Part shown: one piece after another, positions 1-7,183 of the stretch
Position numbering within the stretch: the first letter of the stretch is position 1
Layout of the letters: every line of letters starts with the position of its first letter
Origin: Actinomycetes bacterium
GTDB taxonomy: Bacteria; Actinomycetota; Actinomycetes; Propionibacteriales; Propionibacteriaceae
DNA: 23,292 bases
Assembly (NCBI GenBank): GCA_023458095.1
Contig: JAEXAS010000001.1
Coordinates: 1-23,292, forward strand
Direction of reading: 5' to 3'
Notes under the pieces: generated by a model
What the model was told of the DNA's origin: nothing
Database searches by the model: none
Seen by the model: the letters and a program-made list of their open reading frames with translations, nothing else
Translations under genes and position numbers: made by a program

Positions 1-213
1 ACGAACCCGCCACACCGCACACAACCCACGCCCTGAGCCTGCCGAAAGGCAACCCCGCACAGGCTTCGACAAGCTCAGCCAACGAACCCGCCACACCGCA
101 CACAACCCACGCCCTGAGCCTGCCGAAGGGCAACCCCGCACAGGCTTCGACAAGCTCAGCCAACGAGACCGTCGCACCGAACCACAACCCGTGCCCTGAG
201 CCTGTCGAAGGGC
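1..213. repeat. 81-bp tandem repeat array with REP-like inverted elements
   Basis: Two 81-bp units (1-81 and 82-162) differ at one base only (A47 versus G128). A third, diverged partial unit runs from 163 to about 213. Each full unit holds a 21-base element of the form GCCCTGAGCCTGYCGAARGGC (30-50 and 111-131) followed 11 nt later by its near reverse complement GGCTTCGACAAGCTCAGCC (62-80, 143-161), so each unit can fold into a stem of about 18 bp. The third copy of the first element (193-213) is alone. The array lies just downstream of folC, so the hairpins could end or protect its transcript. It may continue past the left edge of the window. Confidence 0.9.
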
Positions 214-232
214 AAGCCAGCGGCGACGTCGG

Positions 233-1564
233 CTAGTCCTCGTCGGGGTGCACGAGGAGACTGCGGGCTTGGCCGGCGGCATACACCGATCCGGCGATGA
301 GGATGCCGGCAGTCGGGCCGGACTGGTCGGCCAGAGTCACCGCCTGTTCGATGGCGTCTTCCAGGTTCTCTGCCATCAACACCCTGTGCGGGCCGAAAAC
401 GTCGCCGGCTCGAGTGGCGAGTTCGGCCGCTGGCATCGCGCGGGGAGTGCCCGCGATGGTGGTGCACACCACGGTGCTCATCGCCTCAGCGAACACCCCC
501 AACACCGCATTGACGTCCTTGTCGGCCATCATCGCCACGATGCCGATCAATGGCTCGAAAGCGAACGCCTCCTCAACCGCAGCCATGGTCGCCCGGGCAC
601 CATGCGGATTGTGGCAGGTGTCCAACAAGACGCTGGGCGAGGTCCGCACCAACTCCAGTCGAGCCGGCGCCTTCACCGCGGCGAAGCCATCGGCAACCGC
701 ATCGGCAGGCAACGCCCGCCCACCCAGGAAGGCCTCCACCGCAGCCAAGGCCAGCGCAGCATTCTGGGCCATATGCGCCCCGTACAGCGGCAGCACGACA
801 TCGCCCAGCGGCCCGTCCGCGGTCTCCAGGCGCAATACCTGCCCGCCGACGGCCGGCGTGCGATCGATGAGGCCGAACTCGATGCCCTCGCGGCGCACCT
901 CGACCCCCACCTCGGCGCAGCGTGCGAGCAGCACTCGAGCGGCCTCGGGGCTTTGCGCGGCCAACACAGCCCGCGAACCGGCCTTGATGATGCCCGCCTT
1001 CTCCGCGGCGATCTCCGCGATGGTGTTGCCCAGCAAGGCGGTGTGGTCCAAATCGATCGGGGCCACCACGGCCACCTCGGCTGCCATGATGTTGGTGGCA
1101 TCCCATTCCCCACCCATGCCGACCTCGACCACCGCGACATCGACCGGGGCATCAGCGAAGGCCGCATAGGCCAAGGCGGTCATCACCTCAAAGAAGGTCA
1201 GGGCGATTCCGTCGATGCGCTGGGCATCCACCATGTCGATCATCGGCTCGATTTGGCCCACCAACTCGTCGAAGACGTCGGCGGGGATCGGTTCGCCGTC
1301 AATAGCGATGCGCTCGGTGAGGTCTTCCAGATGGGGGCTGGAGAACCGTCCGGTCCGCAGCCCCATGGCGCGCAGCAGGGATTCGATCATGATCGCGGTG
1401 CTGCCCTTGCCATTGGTGCCGGTAATCAGAATCACCGGGCAGGCCTGTTCCGGGTTTCCCAGAAGGTCACACAGCGCCCGCACCCGAGCCTGGGATCGGG
1501 CGACGTTGTGCTCGGGCCAGCGGCTCTGGAGGGCGGTCACGATGTCTGCATGGGTTCGGCTCAT
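233..1564 (-). CDS. folC: Dihydrofolate synthase / folylpolyglutamate synthase
   Basis: FolC joins dihydropteroate to glutamate and adds further glutamates to tetrahydrofolate in the cytoplasm, using ATP. The 443-residue protein is a Mur-ligase-fold enzyme of normal length. It has the P-loop GTNGKGS at 49-55, an EVGMGG motif, an EKAGIIKAG stretch typical of the carbamylated-lysine region, and a CHNPHG motif where the family usually has AHNP. ATG at 1564 is preferred over the in-frame TTG at 1573, because a TAGGCT -10 element (1579-1574, minus strand) ends directly before the TTG and would place the transcript start 2-3 nt before the ATG. The gene is divergent from the MauE/DoxX gene. In many actinobacteria folC follows valS on the same strand; here valS lies nearby but in the opposite direction. 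Confidence 0.95.
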   Translation of the reverse strand: MSRTHADIVTALQSRWPEHNVARSQARVRALCDLLGNPEQACPVILITGTNGKGSTAIMIESLLRAMGLRTGRFSSPHLEDLTERIAIDGEPIPADVFDELVGQIEPMIDMVDAQRIDGIALTFFEVMTALAYAAFADAPVDVAVVEVGMGGEWDATNIMAAEVAVVAPIDLDHTALLGNTIAEIAAEKAGIIKAGSRAVLAAQSPEAARVLLARCAEVGVEVRREGIEFGLIDRTPAVGGQVLRLETADGPLGDVVLPLYGAHMAQNAALALAAVEAFLGGRALPADAVADGFAAVKAPARLELVRTSPSVLLDTCHNPHGARATMAAVEEAFAFEPLIGIVAMMADKDVNAVLGVFAEAMSTVVCTTIAGTPRAMPAAELATRAGDVFGPHRVLMAENLEDAIEQAVTLADQSGPTAGILIAGSVYAAGQARSLLVHPDED

Positions 1565-1573
1565 AACGGGCAA

Positions 1574-1579
1574 AGCCTA
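1574..1579 (-). promoter_or_regulatory. -10 element of folC (nearly leaderless)
   Basis: TAGGCT on the minus strand, 9 nt upstream of the folC ATG. No convincing -35 hexamer or Shine-Dalgarno sequence is visible, so the transcript probably starts 1-3 nt before the ATG. It lies back to back with the -10 of the divergent gene at 1604-1609. Confidence 0.5.
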
Positions 1580-1603
1580 GCCGGACGGCGAGTGTTGGGA
1601 AGC

Positions 1604-1609
1604 TATACT
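1604..1609 (+). promoter_or_regulatory. -10 element of the MauE/DoxX gene (leaderless)
   Basis: TATACT is a near-consensus sigma-70-type -10 hexamer. It ends 6 nt before the GTG at 1616, so transcription would start at or next to the first base of the codon. There is no Shine-Dalgarno sequence and the -35 region is poor. Confidence 0.6.
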
Positions 1610-1615
1610 CCCAGC

Positions 1616-2170
1616 GTGCCCGAACCGGTCCATGCAACCACACCTCCCTGGCAGCGATGGCTGACCTTTGCGGCACGGCTGATCCTCGGCGGTGTCCTGC
1701 TCGCCGCCGGGTTGCTCAAGGTCGGCGCCCTGCAAAGCTCGGTGGACGCGGTGCGCGCCTATCAGATCGTGCCTTGGGATGTTGCCGAGGTGGTCGGTGT
1801 GGCCTTGCCCATCATCGAAATCATCGTTGGTGTATTGCTGATCGTGGGCGCCTTCACCCGCTGGGCCAGCCTGGTCGGCGCACTGCTGATGCTGGCCTTC
1901 ATCATCGGGATCAGTTCAGTGTGGGCCCGCGGGATCAACATCGACTGCGGCTGTTTCGGTGGCGGCGGCCAAGTGGATCCGTCCCAAACCAACTATGTGT
2001 GGGAACTGCTTCGCGATGCGGGTCTCCTGGTGCTGGGCGCCTGGGCCGTGTGGCGGCCGTCCTCCCCGCTCTCGGTGGACGCCTGGCTCTTCCCCGCTCG
2101 GGTCGAGGACACCACCCAACTTGAGGGCACTGCTCAACTCCAGGACACTTCGGCTGATGACGCCCAGTAA
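1616..2170 (+). CDS. MauE/DoxX-family redox-associated membrane protein
   Basis: The 184-residue protein has about four hydrophobic segments (roughly residues 15-35, 50-75, 78-100 and 125-145), as in the MauE/DoxX family of small membrane proteins. A conserved CGCFG motif (Cys111, Cys113) sits between the third and fourth segments, where MauE-type members carry a redox-active cysteine pair. The start is GTG at 1616, placed by the TATACT element just upstream; the same reading frame is open far upstream, but that stretch is only the antisense of folC. The 3' end overlaps the DsbA-like gene by 14 nt, which suggests co-translation and a shared role in extracytoplasmic thiol chemistry. The exact electron route cannot be read from the sequence. 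Confidence 0.85.
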   Translation: MPEPVHATTPPWQRWLTFAARLILGGVLLAAGLLKVGALQSSVDAVRAYQIVPWDVAEVVGVALPIIEIIVGVLLIVGAFTRWASLVGALLMLAFIIGISSVWARGINIDCGCFGGGGQVDPSQTNYVWELLRDAGLLVLGAWAVWRPSSPLSVDAWLFPARVEDTTQLEGTAQLQDTSADDAQ

Positions 2171-2879
2171 GGTCGGCAACCCGAATTGGTCGCCGCAACA
2201 GCGGCGCAGCATGCGCCGGTTGGGCATCGGCATCATGGTGACCGCCGCGATCATGGTGATCGGTTCGCTGGTGATGATCGTGCAGGCCTTCACCGCAGAT
2301 CGTCAGTTGACTCCCCCCGATGCCACCACCGACCGGTCCGGCATCACCGTCTTCGCCGGCTCCGCCCCCAGCTCCACTCCGACGGTTCAGGTCTACCTGG
2401 ACTACCAATGCCCCGACTGCGCTCAGATTCAGCGTCTCTACGGCCCCACCCTCACCGAGATGGCCAAGGCCGCAAAGATCCAGTTGAGCTATCACGCGTT
2501 GACCAGCTATGACCACAAGCTCGGCAACGACTCCTCGGCGCGGGCCGCGCGCGGTGCGGCCTGCGCCGACGTCGTCGGATACTTCAGCGCCTATCAGGAT
2601 GCGGTGTTCGCCGCCCAGCCCGCCGCACCTGCCGATGGCTTCAGCACCACGGTGTTGCGCGACACCATTCCTGACGGCTTGGGCATGACCGGCGGAGCCC
2701 GCTCCACCTTCGGGATCTGCTACGACCAAGCGATGACCAGCGACTTCGTAACCGCCGCCGCCCAGGCGAACGACCCGGTGGAGGCTCCACGGATCCTCGT
2801 CAACGCAAAGCCCCTGACCCTGAAACGAGGAGCCACCCCCGCCGAGTTCCAGGCCGCCATCGAGCAAGCCGCCCGGTGA
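2157..2879 (+). CDS. Membrane-anchored DsbA/thioredoxin-fold protein
   Basis: A protein of 240 residues with a short basic N-terminus, one membrane segment at about residues 23-45, and an extracytoplasmic thioredoxin-fold domain. The active site is CPDC (Cys85-Cys88) within a YLDYQCPDC context typical of DsbA-like proteins of the actinobacterial DSBA/thioredoxin_4 type; most relatives have another residue, often a histidine, tyrosine or phenylalanine, in place of Asp87. A cis-proline candidate lies in EAPRILVN near the C-terminus. Two further cysteines (in AACADV and GICYDQ) could form a structural disulfide. ATG at 2157 overlaps the end of the MauE/DoxX gene, so the two are probably translated together. 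Likely role: oxidation or repair of thiols in exported proteins. Confidence 0.88.
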   Translation: MTPSKVGNPNWSPQQRRSMRRLGIGIMVTAAIMVIGSLVMIVQAFTADRQLTPPDATTDRSGITVFAGSAPSSTPTVQVYLDYQCPDCAQIQRLYGPTLTEMAKAAKIQLSYHALTSYDHKLGNDSSARAARGAACADVVGYFSAYQDAVFAAQPAAPADGFSTTVLRDTIPDGLGMTGGARSTFGICYDQAMTSDFVTAAAQANDPVEAPRILVNAKPLTLKRGATPAEFQAAIEQAAR

Positions 2880-2895
2880 ACCCCAACTCCTCAGT

Positions 2896-2910
2896 CGGGT
2901 CCATGGCCCG
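2896..2910 (+). terminator. Short GC hairpin after the DsbA-like gene
   Basis: CGGGTCCATGGCCCG can form a 6-bp stem (one wobble pair) with a 3-nt loop, 16 nt after the stop codon. There is no following T run, and the hairpin lies just before the valS promoter. It is a weak terminator candidate. Confidence 0.3.
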
Positions 2911-2913
2911 ATT

Positions 2914-2941
2914 CTGAACAAACCCGCTCTGCAAAATAGGA
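2914..2941 (+). promoter_or_regulatory. valS: Putative valS promoter
   Basis: A CTGAAC -35-like hexamer (2914-2919), a 16-bp spacer and TAGGAT (2936-2941) as the -10. A start site near 2948 would leave only about two bases before the ATG at 2950. The AGGA inside the -10 could instead act as a ribosome binding site if transcription starts further upstream. Confidence 0.45.
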
Positions 2942-2949
2942 TGCCCTTC

Positions 2950-5631
2950 ATGAGTCAACAGTCCCGAACCGACGCCGTGCCCGAACCGACCACTTCGGCC
3001 TCCGCGGTACCCGAGCGTCCGGTGCTGGAAGGGCTGGAGGCCAAGTGGAGCCAGCGTTGGCGCGAGGACGGCACCTACACCTTCGTCCGTCCCGAACGTC
3101 GCGAGCAGGTGTTCAGCATCGACACCCCACCGCCGACGGTGTCGGGTTCACTGCATGTGGGCCACGTGTTCAGCTACACCCACACCGACCTGATCGCCCG
3201 CTACCAGCGGATGACCGGCAAGCACGTCTTCTACCCGATGGGGTGGGACGACAACGGGCTGCCCACCGAACGCCGCGTCCAGAACTACTACGGGGTGCGT
3301 TGCGATACCGCCCTGCCCTATGTGCCTGACTACACTCCCCCGGCCAAGCCGGACGCCAAGCGCCAGCAACCCATCAGCCGGCGCAACTTCATCGAGTTGT
3401 GCCACGAACTGACCTCCGTTGACGAGCAGGCCTTCGAAAGCCTGTGGCGCACCTTGGGCCTGAGCGTGGACTGGGATCAGCTCTACGCCACCATCTCCGA
3501 TGAGTCCCAGCGGGTGGCTCAGTTGGCGTTCCTGCGCAACTACGCCCGTGGCGAGGCCTACCTGTCCGAGGCTCCCACCATGTGGGACATCACCTTCCGC
3601 ACCGCGGTCGCCCAGGCCGAGTTGGAAGCCCGGGACTACCCGGGCGCCTATCACCGGGTGGCCTTTCACCCTTCGACAAGCTCAGGGAACGGAACAACAG
3701 ACTCAGGGAACGGAAAAACAGGCTCAGGGAACGGCACGGCAGGCTCAGGGAACGGCACGGCAGGCGAGCCGATCTACATCGAGACCACCCGTCCGGAGCT
3801 GCTCCCGGCTGTGTGTGCCCTCATCGCGCACCCCGACGACGAGCGTTACCAGGCACTGTTTGGCACCACCGTCACCTCGCCCATCTTCGGAGTGGAGATC
3901 CCGGTGCTGGCCCACCCGGCAGCCGAGCCCGACAAGGGCGCCGGCATCGCCATGTGTTGCACCTTCGGCGACCTCACCGACGTGGTGTGGTGGCGCGAAC
4001 TGCGTCTCCCCACCCGCACCGTGATCGGACGCGATGGGCGGTTGCAGGCCGAGGCACCCGACTGGCTCACCCACGCCGAGCCCTACGCCGAGCTGGCCGG
4101 CAAGACCACCTTCAGCGCTCGCGAGGCGATGGTGAGCCTGCTGCGAGCAAGCGGCGATCTGGACGGCGAGCCCGCCCCGACTCAGCGCAAGGCGAACTTC
4201 TACGAAAAGGGTGACAAGCCGCTGGAGATCATCTCCACCCGCCAGTGGTACATCCGCAACGGCGGGCGCGACGACGCCCTCAAGCAAGCCCTGCTGGATC
4301 GCGGCGAGGAACTCGCGTGGGTTCCCGACCACATGCGCCACCGTTACTCCAACTGGGTGAACGGCCTCAATGGCGACTGGCTGATCAGCCGGCAGCGGTT
4401 CTTCGGCGTCCCGTTCCCCATCTGGTACGCCTTGGATGACGAGGGCGAGCCTGACTACGAGCATCCGCTGGTGCCGAGCGAGACTGAGCTTCCGGTCGAT
4501 CCGGCCAGTGATGTTCCCGCCGGTTACACCGAGGACCAACGAGGGATCCCGGGCGGCTTCCTGGGCGACCCGGACGTCATGGACACCTGGGCCACCTCCT
4601 CGCTCACCCCGCAGATTGCCTGCGGCTGGGAACGCGACGAGGAGCTTTGGCGGTTGACCTTCCCGATGGACCTGGCGCCCGAAGCCCACGACATCATCCG
4701 CACCTGGGTGTTCTCCCGAGTGGTGCGGGCCCATTTCGAAAACAATGCGTTGCCCTGGCGGCGCGCTGCGATTTCCGGCTTCGTGGTGGATCCCGACCGC
4801 AAGAAGATGAGCAAGTCCGTCGGCAACGTGGTGGTGCCCACCCAGATCCTGGACAAGTTCGGCTCTGACGCCGTCCGTTGGCGGGCAGCCATGGCCCGCC
4901 CCGGCATGGATTCTCCCTTCGACGAGACCCAGATGAAGGTCGGACGTCGCCTGGCGATGAAGATCCTCAATGCCAGCAAGTTCATCCTGACGTTGGGGGG
5001 CACCCCTGATCCGAGCGATGGCGAGACCCGTGACGTTTTCGACGCGGTGACCCAGCCCGTCGACCTCGCCATGCTCGCCGCGCTCCGCGACGTGGTCGCG
5101 ACGGCCACGGCAGCCTTTGAGGCGTTCGACTACAGCACCGCGCTCGAAGTCACCGAGCGGTTCTTCTGGCAGTTCTGCGACGACTACCTGGAGCTGGTCA
5201 AGGAGCGTGCCTACAGCGCACCCTCAGCGGCCAGCACCAGCGCCCAAAGCGCCCTGCGGCTGGCTCTGGACGTCCTCCTTCGGCTCTTTGCACCGTTCAT
5301 GCCCTTCGTGACCGAAGAGGTGTGGTCGTGGTGGCGGGCCGGATCCGTACACACCTCCGGCTGGCCGGGGGTCGATCAGCTCCCGTCTGGGGGCGAGACC
5401 GCGGTGTTGAACGACGTGTCGGCAGCACTGACCGAAATCCGGGGAGCCAAGTCGACGGCAAAGGTGTCGATGAAGGCCGAAGTGGCGCTCGCCGAGTTCG
5501 CCGGCCCCGCCGACGTCTTGGCTCGACTGCGGAGCGCCCAAGCCGACTTGTGCTCGGTGGGACGTATCGTCGGTGAGGTGAGTTGGACCGAAACCTCTGA
5601 CCCGCTCCGGGTCAGCGTGGAACTGGACTGA
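2950..5631 (+). CDS. valS: Valine--tRNA ligase with an expanded editing domain
   Basis: This class Ia synthetase charges tRNA-Val in the cytoplasm. The 893-residue protein has the HIGH-type motif HVGH (69-72), a WDDNGLPTERR stretch, the CP1 editing domain (about 200-400) and KMSKS (619-623). The WDDNGLPTE form resembles archaeal-type ValRS rather than the common bacterial form with a TDHAGIATQ-like sequence. ATG at 2950 is preferred over ATG at 2941, which overlaps the -10 hexamer. Between FHP and EPIYIETTRPE in the editing domain there is a 28-residue stretch, S245-G272, of four heptads SGNG(T/K)(T/A)(D/G). It is encoded by 21-bp tandem repeats that begin inside a REP-like DNA element. Catalytic motifs are intact, so the enzyme is probably active. 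The lipoprotein gene starts 4 nt after the stop. Confidence 0.97.
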   Translation: MSQQSRTDAVPEPTTSASAVPERPVLEGLEAKWSQRWREDGTYTFVRPERREQVFSIDTPPPTVSGSLHVGHVFSYTHTDLIARYQRMTGKHVFYPMGWDDNGLPTERRVQNYYGVRCDTALPYVPDYTPPAKPDAKRQQPISRRNFIELCHELTSVDEQAFESLWRTLGLSVDWDQLYATISDESQRVAQLAFLRNYARGEAYLSEAPTMWDITFRTAVAQAELEARDYPGAYHRVAFHPSTSSGNGTTDSGNGKTGSGNGTAGSGNGTAGEPIYIETTRPELLPAVCALIAHPDDERYQALFGTTVTSPIFGVEIPVLAHPAAEPDKGAGIAMCCTFGDLTDVVWWRELRLPTRTVIGRDGRLQAEAPDWLTHAEPYAELAGKTTFSAREAMVSLLRASGDLDGEPAPTQRKANFYEKGDKPLEIISTRQWYIRNGGRDDALKQALLDRGEELAWVPDHMRHRYSNWVNGLNGDWLISRQRFFGVPFPIWYALDDEGEPDYEHPLVPSETELPVDPASDVPAGYTEDQRGIPGGFLGDPDVMDTWATSSLTPQIACGWERDEELWRLTFPMDLAPEAHDIIRTWVFSRVVRAHFENNALPWRRAAISGFVVDPDRKKMSKSVGNVVVPTQILDKFGSDAVRWRAAMARPGMDSPFDETQMKVGRRLAMKILNASKFILTLGGTPDPSDGETRDVFDAVTQPVDLAMLAALRDVVATATAAFEAFDYSTALEVTERFFWQFCDDYLELVKERAYSAPSAASTSAQSALRLALDVLLRLFAPFMPFVTEEVWSWWRAGSVHTSGWPGVDQLPSGGETAVLNDVSAALTEIRGAKSTAKVSMKAEVALAEFAGPADVLARLRSAQADLCSVGRIVGEVSWTETSDPLRVSVELD
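3669..3764 (+). repeat. REP-like element plus 4 x 21-bp in-frame minisatellite inside valS
   Basis: CCCTTCGACAAGCTCAGGG at 3669-3687 shares the 15-base core CTTCGACAAGCTCAG with the repeats at 62-80 and 143-161. It runs directly into four 21-bp units starting at 3681, 3702, 3723 and 3744, each beginning CTCAGGGAACGG. The last two are identical. The period is a multiple of three, so the valS frame is kept. Confidence 0.9.
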
Positions 5632-5635
5632 CGCC

Positions 5636-6103
5636 GTGCGGGGGGCGCGGATCACAGTCATCGCAGTGGCGCTGGGCGCCGTGCTGTTGACCGGTTGTAC
5701 CGAAGGTGTCCGCAGTCCCAGTGGAACCCCGACCGCTTCGGCCTCCATCGGTGCCTACGACGTGCGGGTGGGTGACTGCACCGGCGCGCTGCCCAGCGGC
5801 AGCATCACGTCCCTGGAACTGATCCCCTGCGACCGGTCGCACAGCTGGGAGGTGTTCCACTCCGGAAAGCTGACCGACCAGATCTACCCCGGCCAGGCGA
5901 AGATCCTGGAAGATGGCAACAAGCTGTGCCGAACCGCGTTCACCCTGTTCGTGGGCGTCAAACCCGAGAAGTCGACGCTGAAGTTCACCTTCTTCTACCC
6001 CAACGAGGCGACCTGGCAGAACACGGGTGACCGAGAGGTGATGTGCATTCTGGGCACTCCGGACGGCGGCCTGGTCGGCAGCGCCAAGGGCATCAAGAAG
6101 TAA
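5636..6103 (+). CDS. Lipoprotein, septum-formation-domain-like
   Basis: A 155-residue exported protein. A basic start, a hydrophobic run and the lipobox LLTGC (Cys21) mark a lipoprotein signal peptide, followed by a Ser/Thr/Pro linker. The mature part has four cysteines in GDCTG, IPCDRSH, KLCRTA and VMCILG, spaced as expected for two disulfides, and the pattern GDC...PCDRSHSWEVF recalls the actinobacterial septum-formation domain (Pfam Septum_form); that family call is from memory of the motif. The start is GTG at 5636, four bases after the valS stop, with no clear Shine-Dalgarno sequence, so translation is likely coupled to valS. No enzymatic residues are recognised. Confidence 0.8.
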   Translation: MRGARITVIAVALGAVLLTGCTEGVRSPSGTPTASASIGAYDVRVGDCTGALPSGSITSLELIPCDRSHSWEVFHSGKLTDQIYPGQAKILEDGNKLCRTAFTLFVGVKPEKSTLKFTFFYPNEATWQNTGDREVMCILGTPDGGLVGSAKGIKK

Positions 6104-6106
6104 CCG

Positions 6107-7180
6107 ATGACCAACCCCGCAGCCTCTGGACCGGTGATCCGTCCGCCGGAAGCCGAGGCTGCGCTCGCTGATCCGGCTACCTCACCGCAGGTGCTGGCGC
6201 TGATCGCTGCTCAGTACCCCTCGCTGCGCGACCGCATCGCTCAGCATCCTCGGGCCTATCCCGCGCTGTTGGAGTGGCTGGGCACTGCCCAGCCCGAATC
6301 GGGCTCGCCACCGCCGCCCTGCGATCCCGGCGTCCCTCTTGCCCCAGGCTCACCGGTTGATCCAACACCGTCCGTTGATCCAACACCGTCCGTTGAACCA
6401 GCACCGTCTCGGCGCTGGGCGTGGATCACCGCGATCGTGGTGGTTCTCGTCGTCGCCGCACTGGTCGTGGCCGCAGTGAGCTGGCATCCCTGGGTATCGA
6501 CTCCCGCGCCGAATCCCAGCGTTTCACCGCCACCCGCAACCCAGTCCCCGTCAGCGAATACCCAGGCCCCGTCAGCGAACACCCAGGCTCCGTCAGCGAC
6601 AACACCGTCCGGCGAGGCGGGCATCGTCAGCGCCTATGCCGGCACGGCGGTCCAAGACGGTGCCACGACCAAGGCCTGGCAGGTCACGATCATGCTGTAC
6701 CAGGGCTATGGATTGATCGACTACAGCCGGGGAACGAAGACCTGCAGCGGCGTCCTGCTCCACGCCAGCGGCGCTGCTTGGCAGGAACGGATCACCCAGG
6801 GCACCTGTGACGACGGCGGGGTGTGGACCTTGTCCGGCATCGGCAGCGATCGGCTGAGCGGCAGCTACCAACCGCCCCGGGGCTCCTACACGGTGCAGAT
6901 CGCCCTGGCTCGCAGCATGCAGGGGTCTTCGGCCGAGATCAGCACAGCGGTCCCCACCCAGGGGTGCACCACCGAGGCCACGCAGCCGATCTCGACCATC
7001 GTGGTGATCGGCGAGTCCACCATCGGATTGGTCGCACATCCGGGTAGCGAGGTGTGGGTGCTGCGCGGTCCGCGCAACGCCCCACAGCAGCAGATCAAAC
7101 TCATTGCCGATGACGACGGCATCGATGTGGACTTCGCCTCCGCTACCAGCAATCACGCAACGCTGGTCATCGACTGCTGA
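6107..7180 (+). CDS. Variant leucine-rich-repeat (LRV) membrane protein of unknown function
   Basis: A protein of 357 residues in four parts. Residues about 15-60 resemble the short actinobacterial variant leucine-rich-repeat domain (ALADPATSPQ...LIAAQYPSLR...LEWLG). A Pro-rich linker with three VDPTPS-like repeats follows (84-101). One membrane helix spans about 105-127. Outside lies a second Pro/Ser/Thr linker with PSANTQA repeats (148-168) and then a beta-rich domain of about 185 residues with four cysteines (in KTCSG, GTCDD, QGCTT and the C-terminal IDC). The start lies 3 nt after the lipoprotein stop, so the two envelope proteins probably act together or are at least co-expressed. The function of the outer domain is not recognised. 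Confidence 0.8.
   Translation: MTNPAASGPVIRPPEAEAALADPATSPQVLALIAAQYPSLRDRIAQHPRAYPALLEWLGTAQPESGSPPPPCDPGVPLAPGSPVDPTPSVDPTPSVEPAPSRRWAWITAIVVVLVVAALVVAAVSWHPWVSTPAPNPSVSPPPATQSPSANTQAPSANTQAPSATTPSGEAGIVSAYAGTAVQDGATTKAWQVTIMLYQGYGLIDYSRGTKTCSGVLLHASGAAWQERITQGTCDDGGVWTLSGIGSDRLSGSYQPPRGSYTVQIALARSMQGSSAEISTAVPTQGCTTEATQPISTIVVIGESTIGLVAHPGSEVWVLRGPRNAPQQQIKLIADDDGIDVDFASATSNHATLVIDC
6356..6409 (+). repeat. 3 x 18-bp in-frame repeat (VDPTPS linker)
   Basis: Units at 6356, 6374 and 6392; the first two are identical and the third differs at three bases. It encodes the cytoplasmic Pro-rich linker before the membrane helix. Confidence 0.9.
6548..6610 (+). repeat. 21-bp in-frame repeat (PSANTQA linker)
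   Basis: Units start at 6548, 6569 and 6590. The first two differ at two bases; the third keeps only its first half. It encodes the extracytoplasmic linker after the membrane helix. Confidence 0.85.
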
Positions 7181-7183
7181 GCA

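Noticed and set aside
1..213. CRISPR array
   Set aside because: The repeat unit is 81 bp and the two copies are identical throughout, so there are no unique spacers; the internal palindromes fit REP elements.
248..1615. Long open frame on the + strand upstream of the MauE/DoxX protein
   Set aside because: It is antisense to folC, has low-complexity shadow composition (many His, Arg, Gly) and no family features; the true start is the GTG at 1616.
2880..2949. T-box riboswitch before valS
   Set aside because: The gap is only 70 nt, with no specifier loop or antiterminator bulge, and the -10 lies directly before the ATG.
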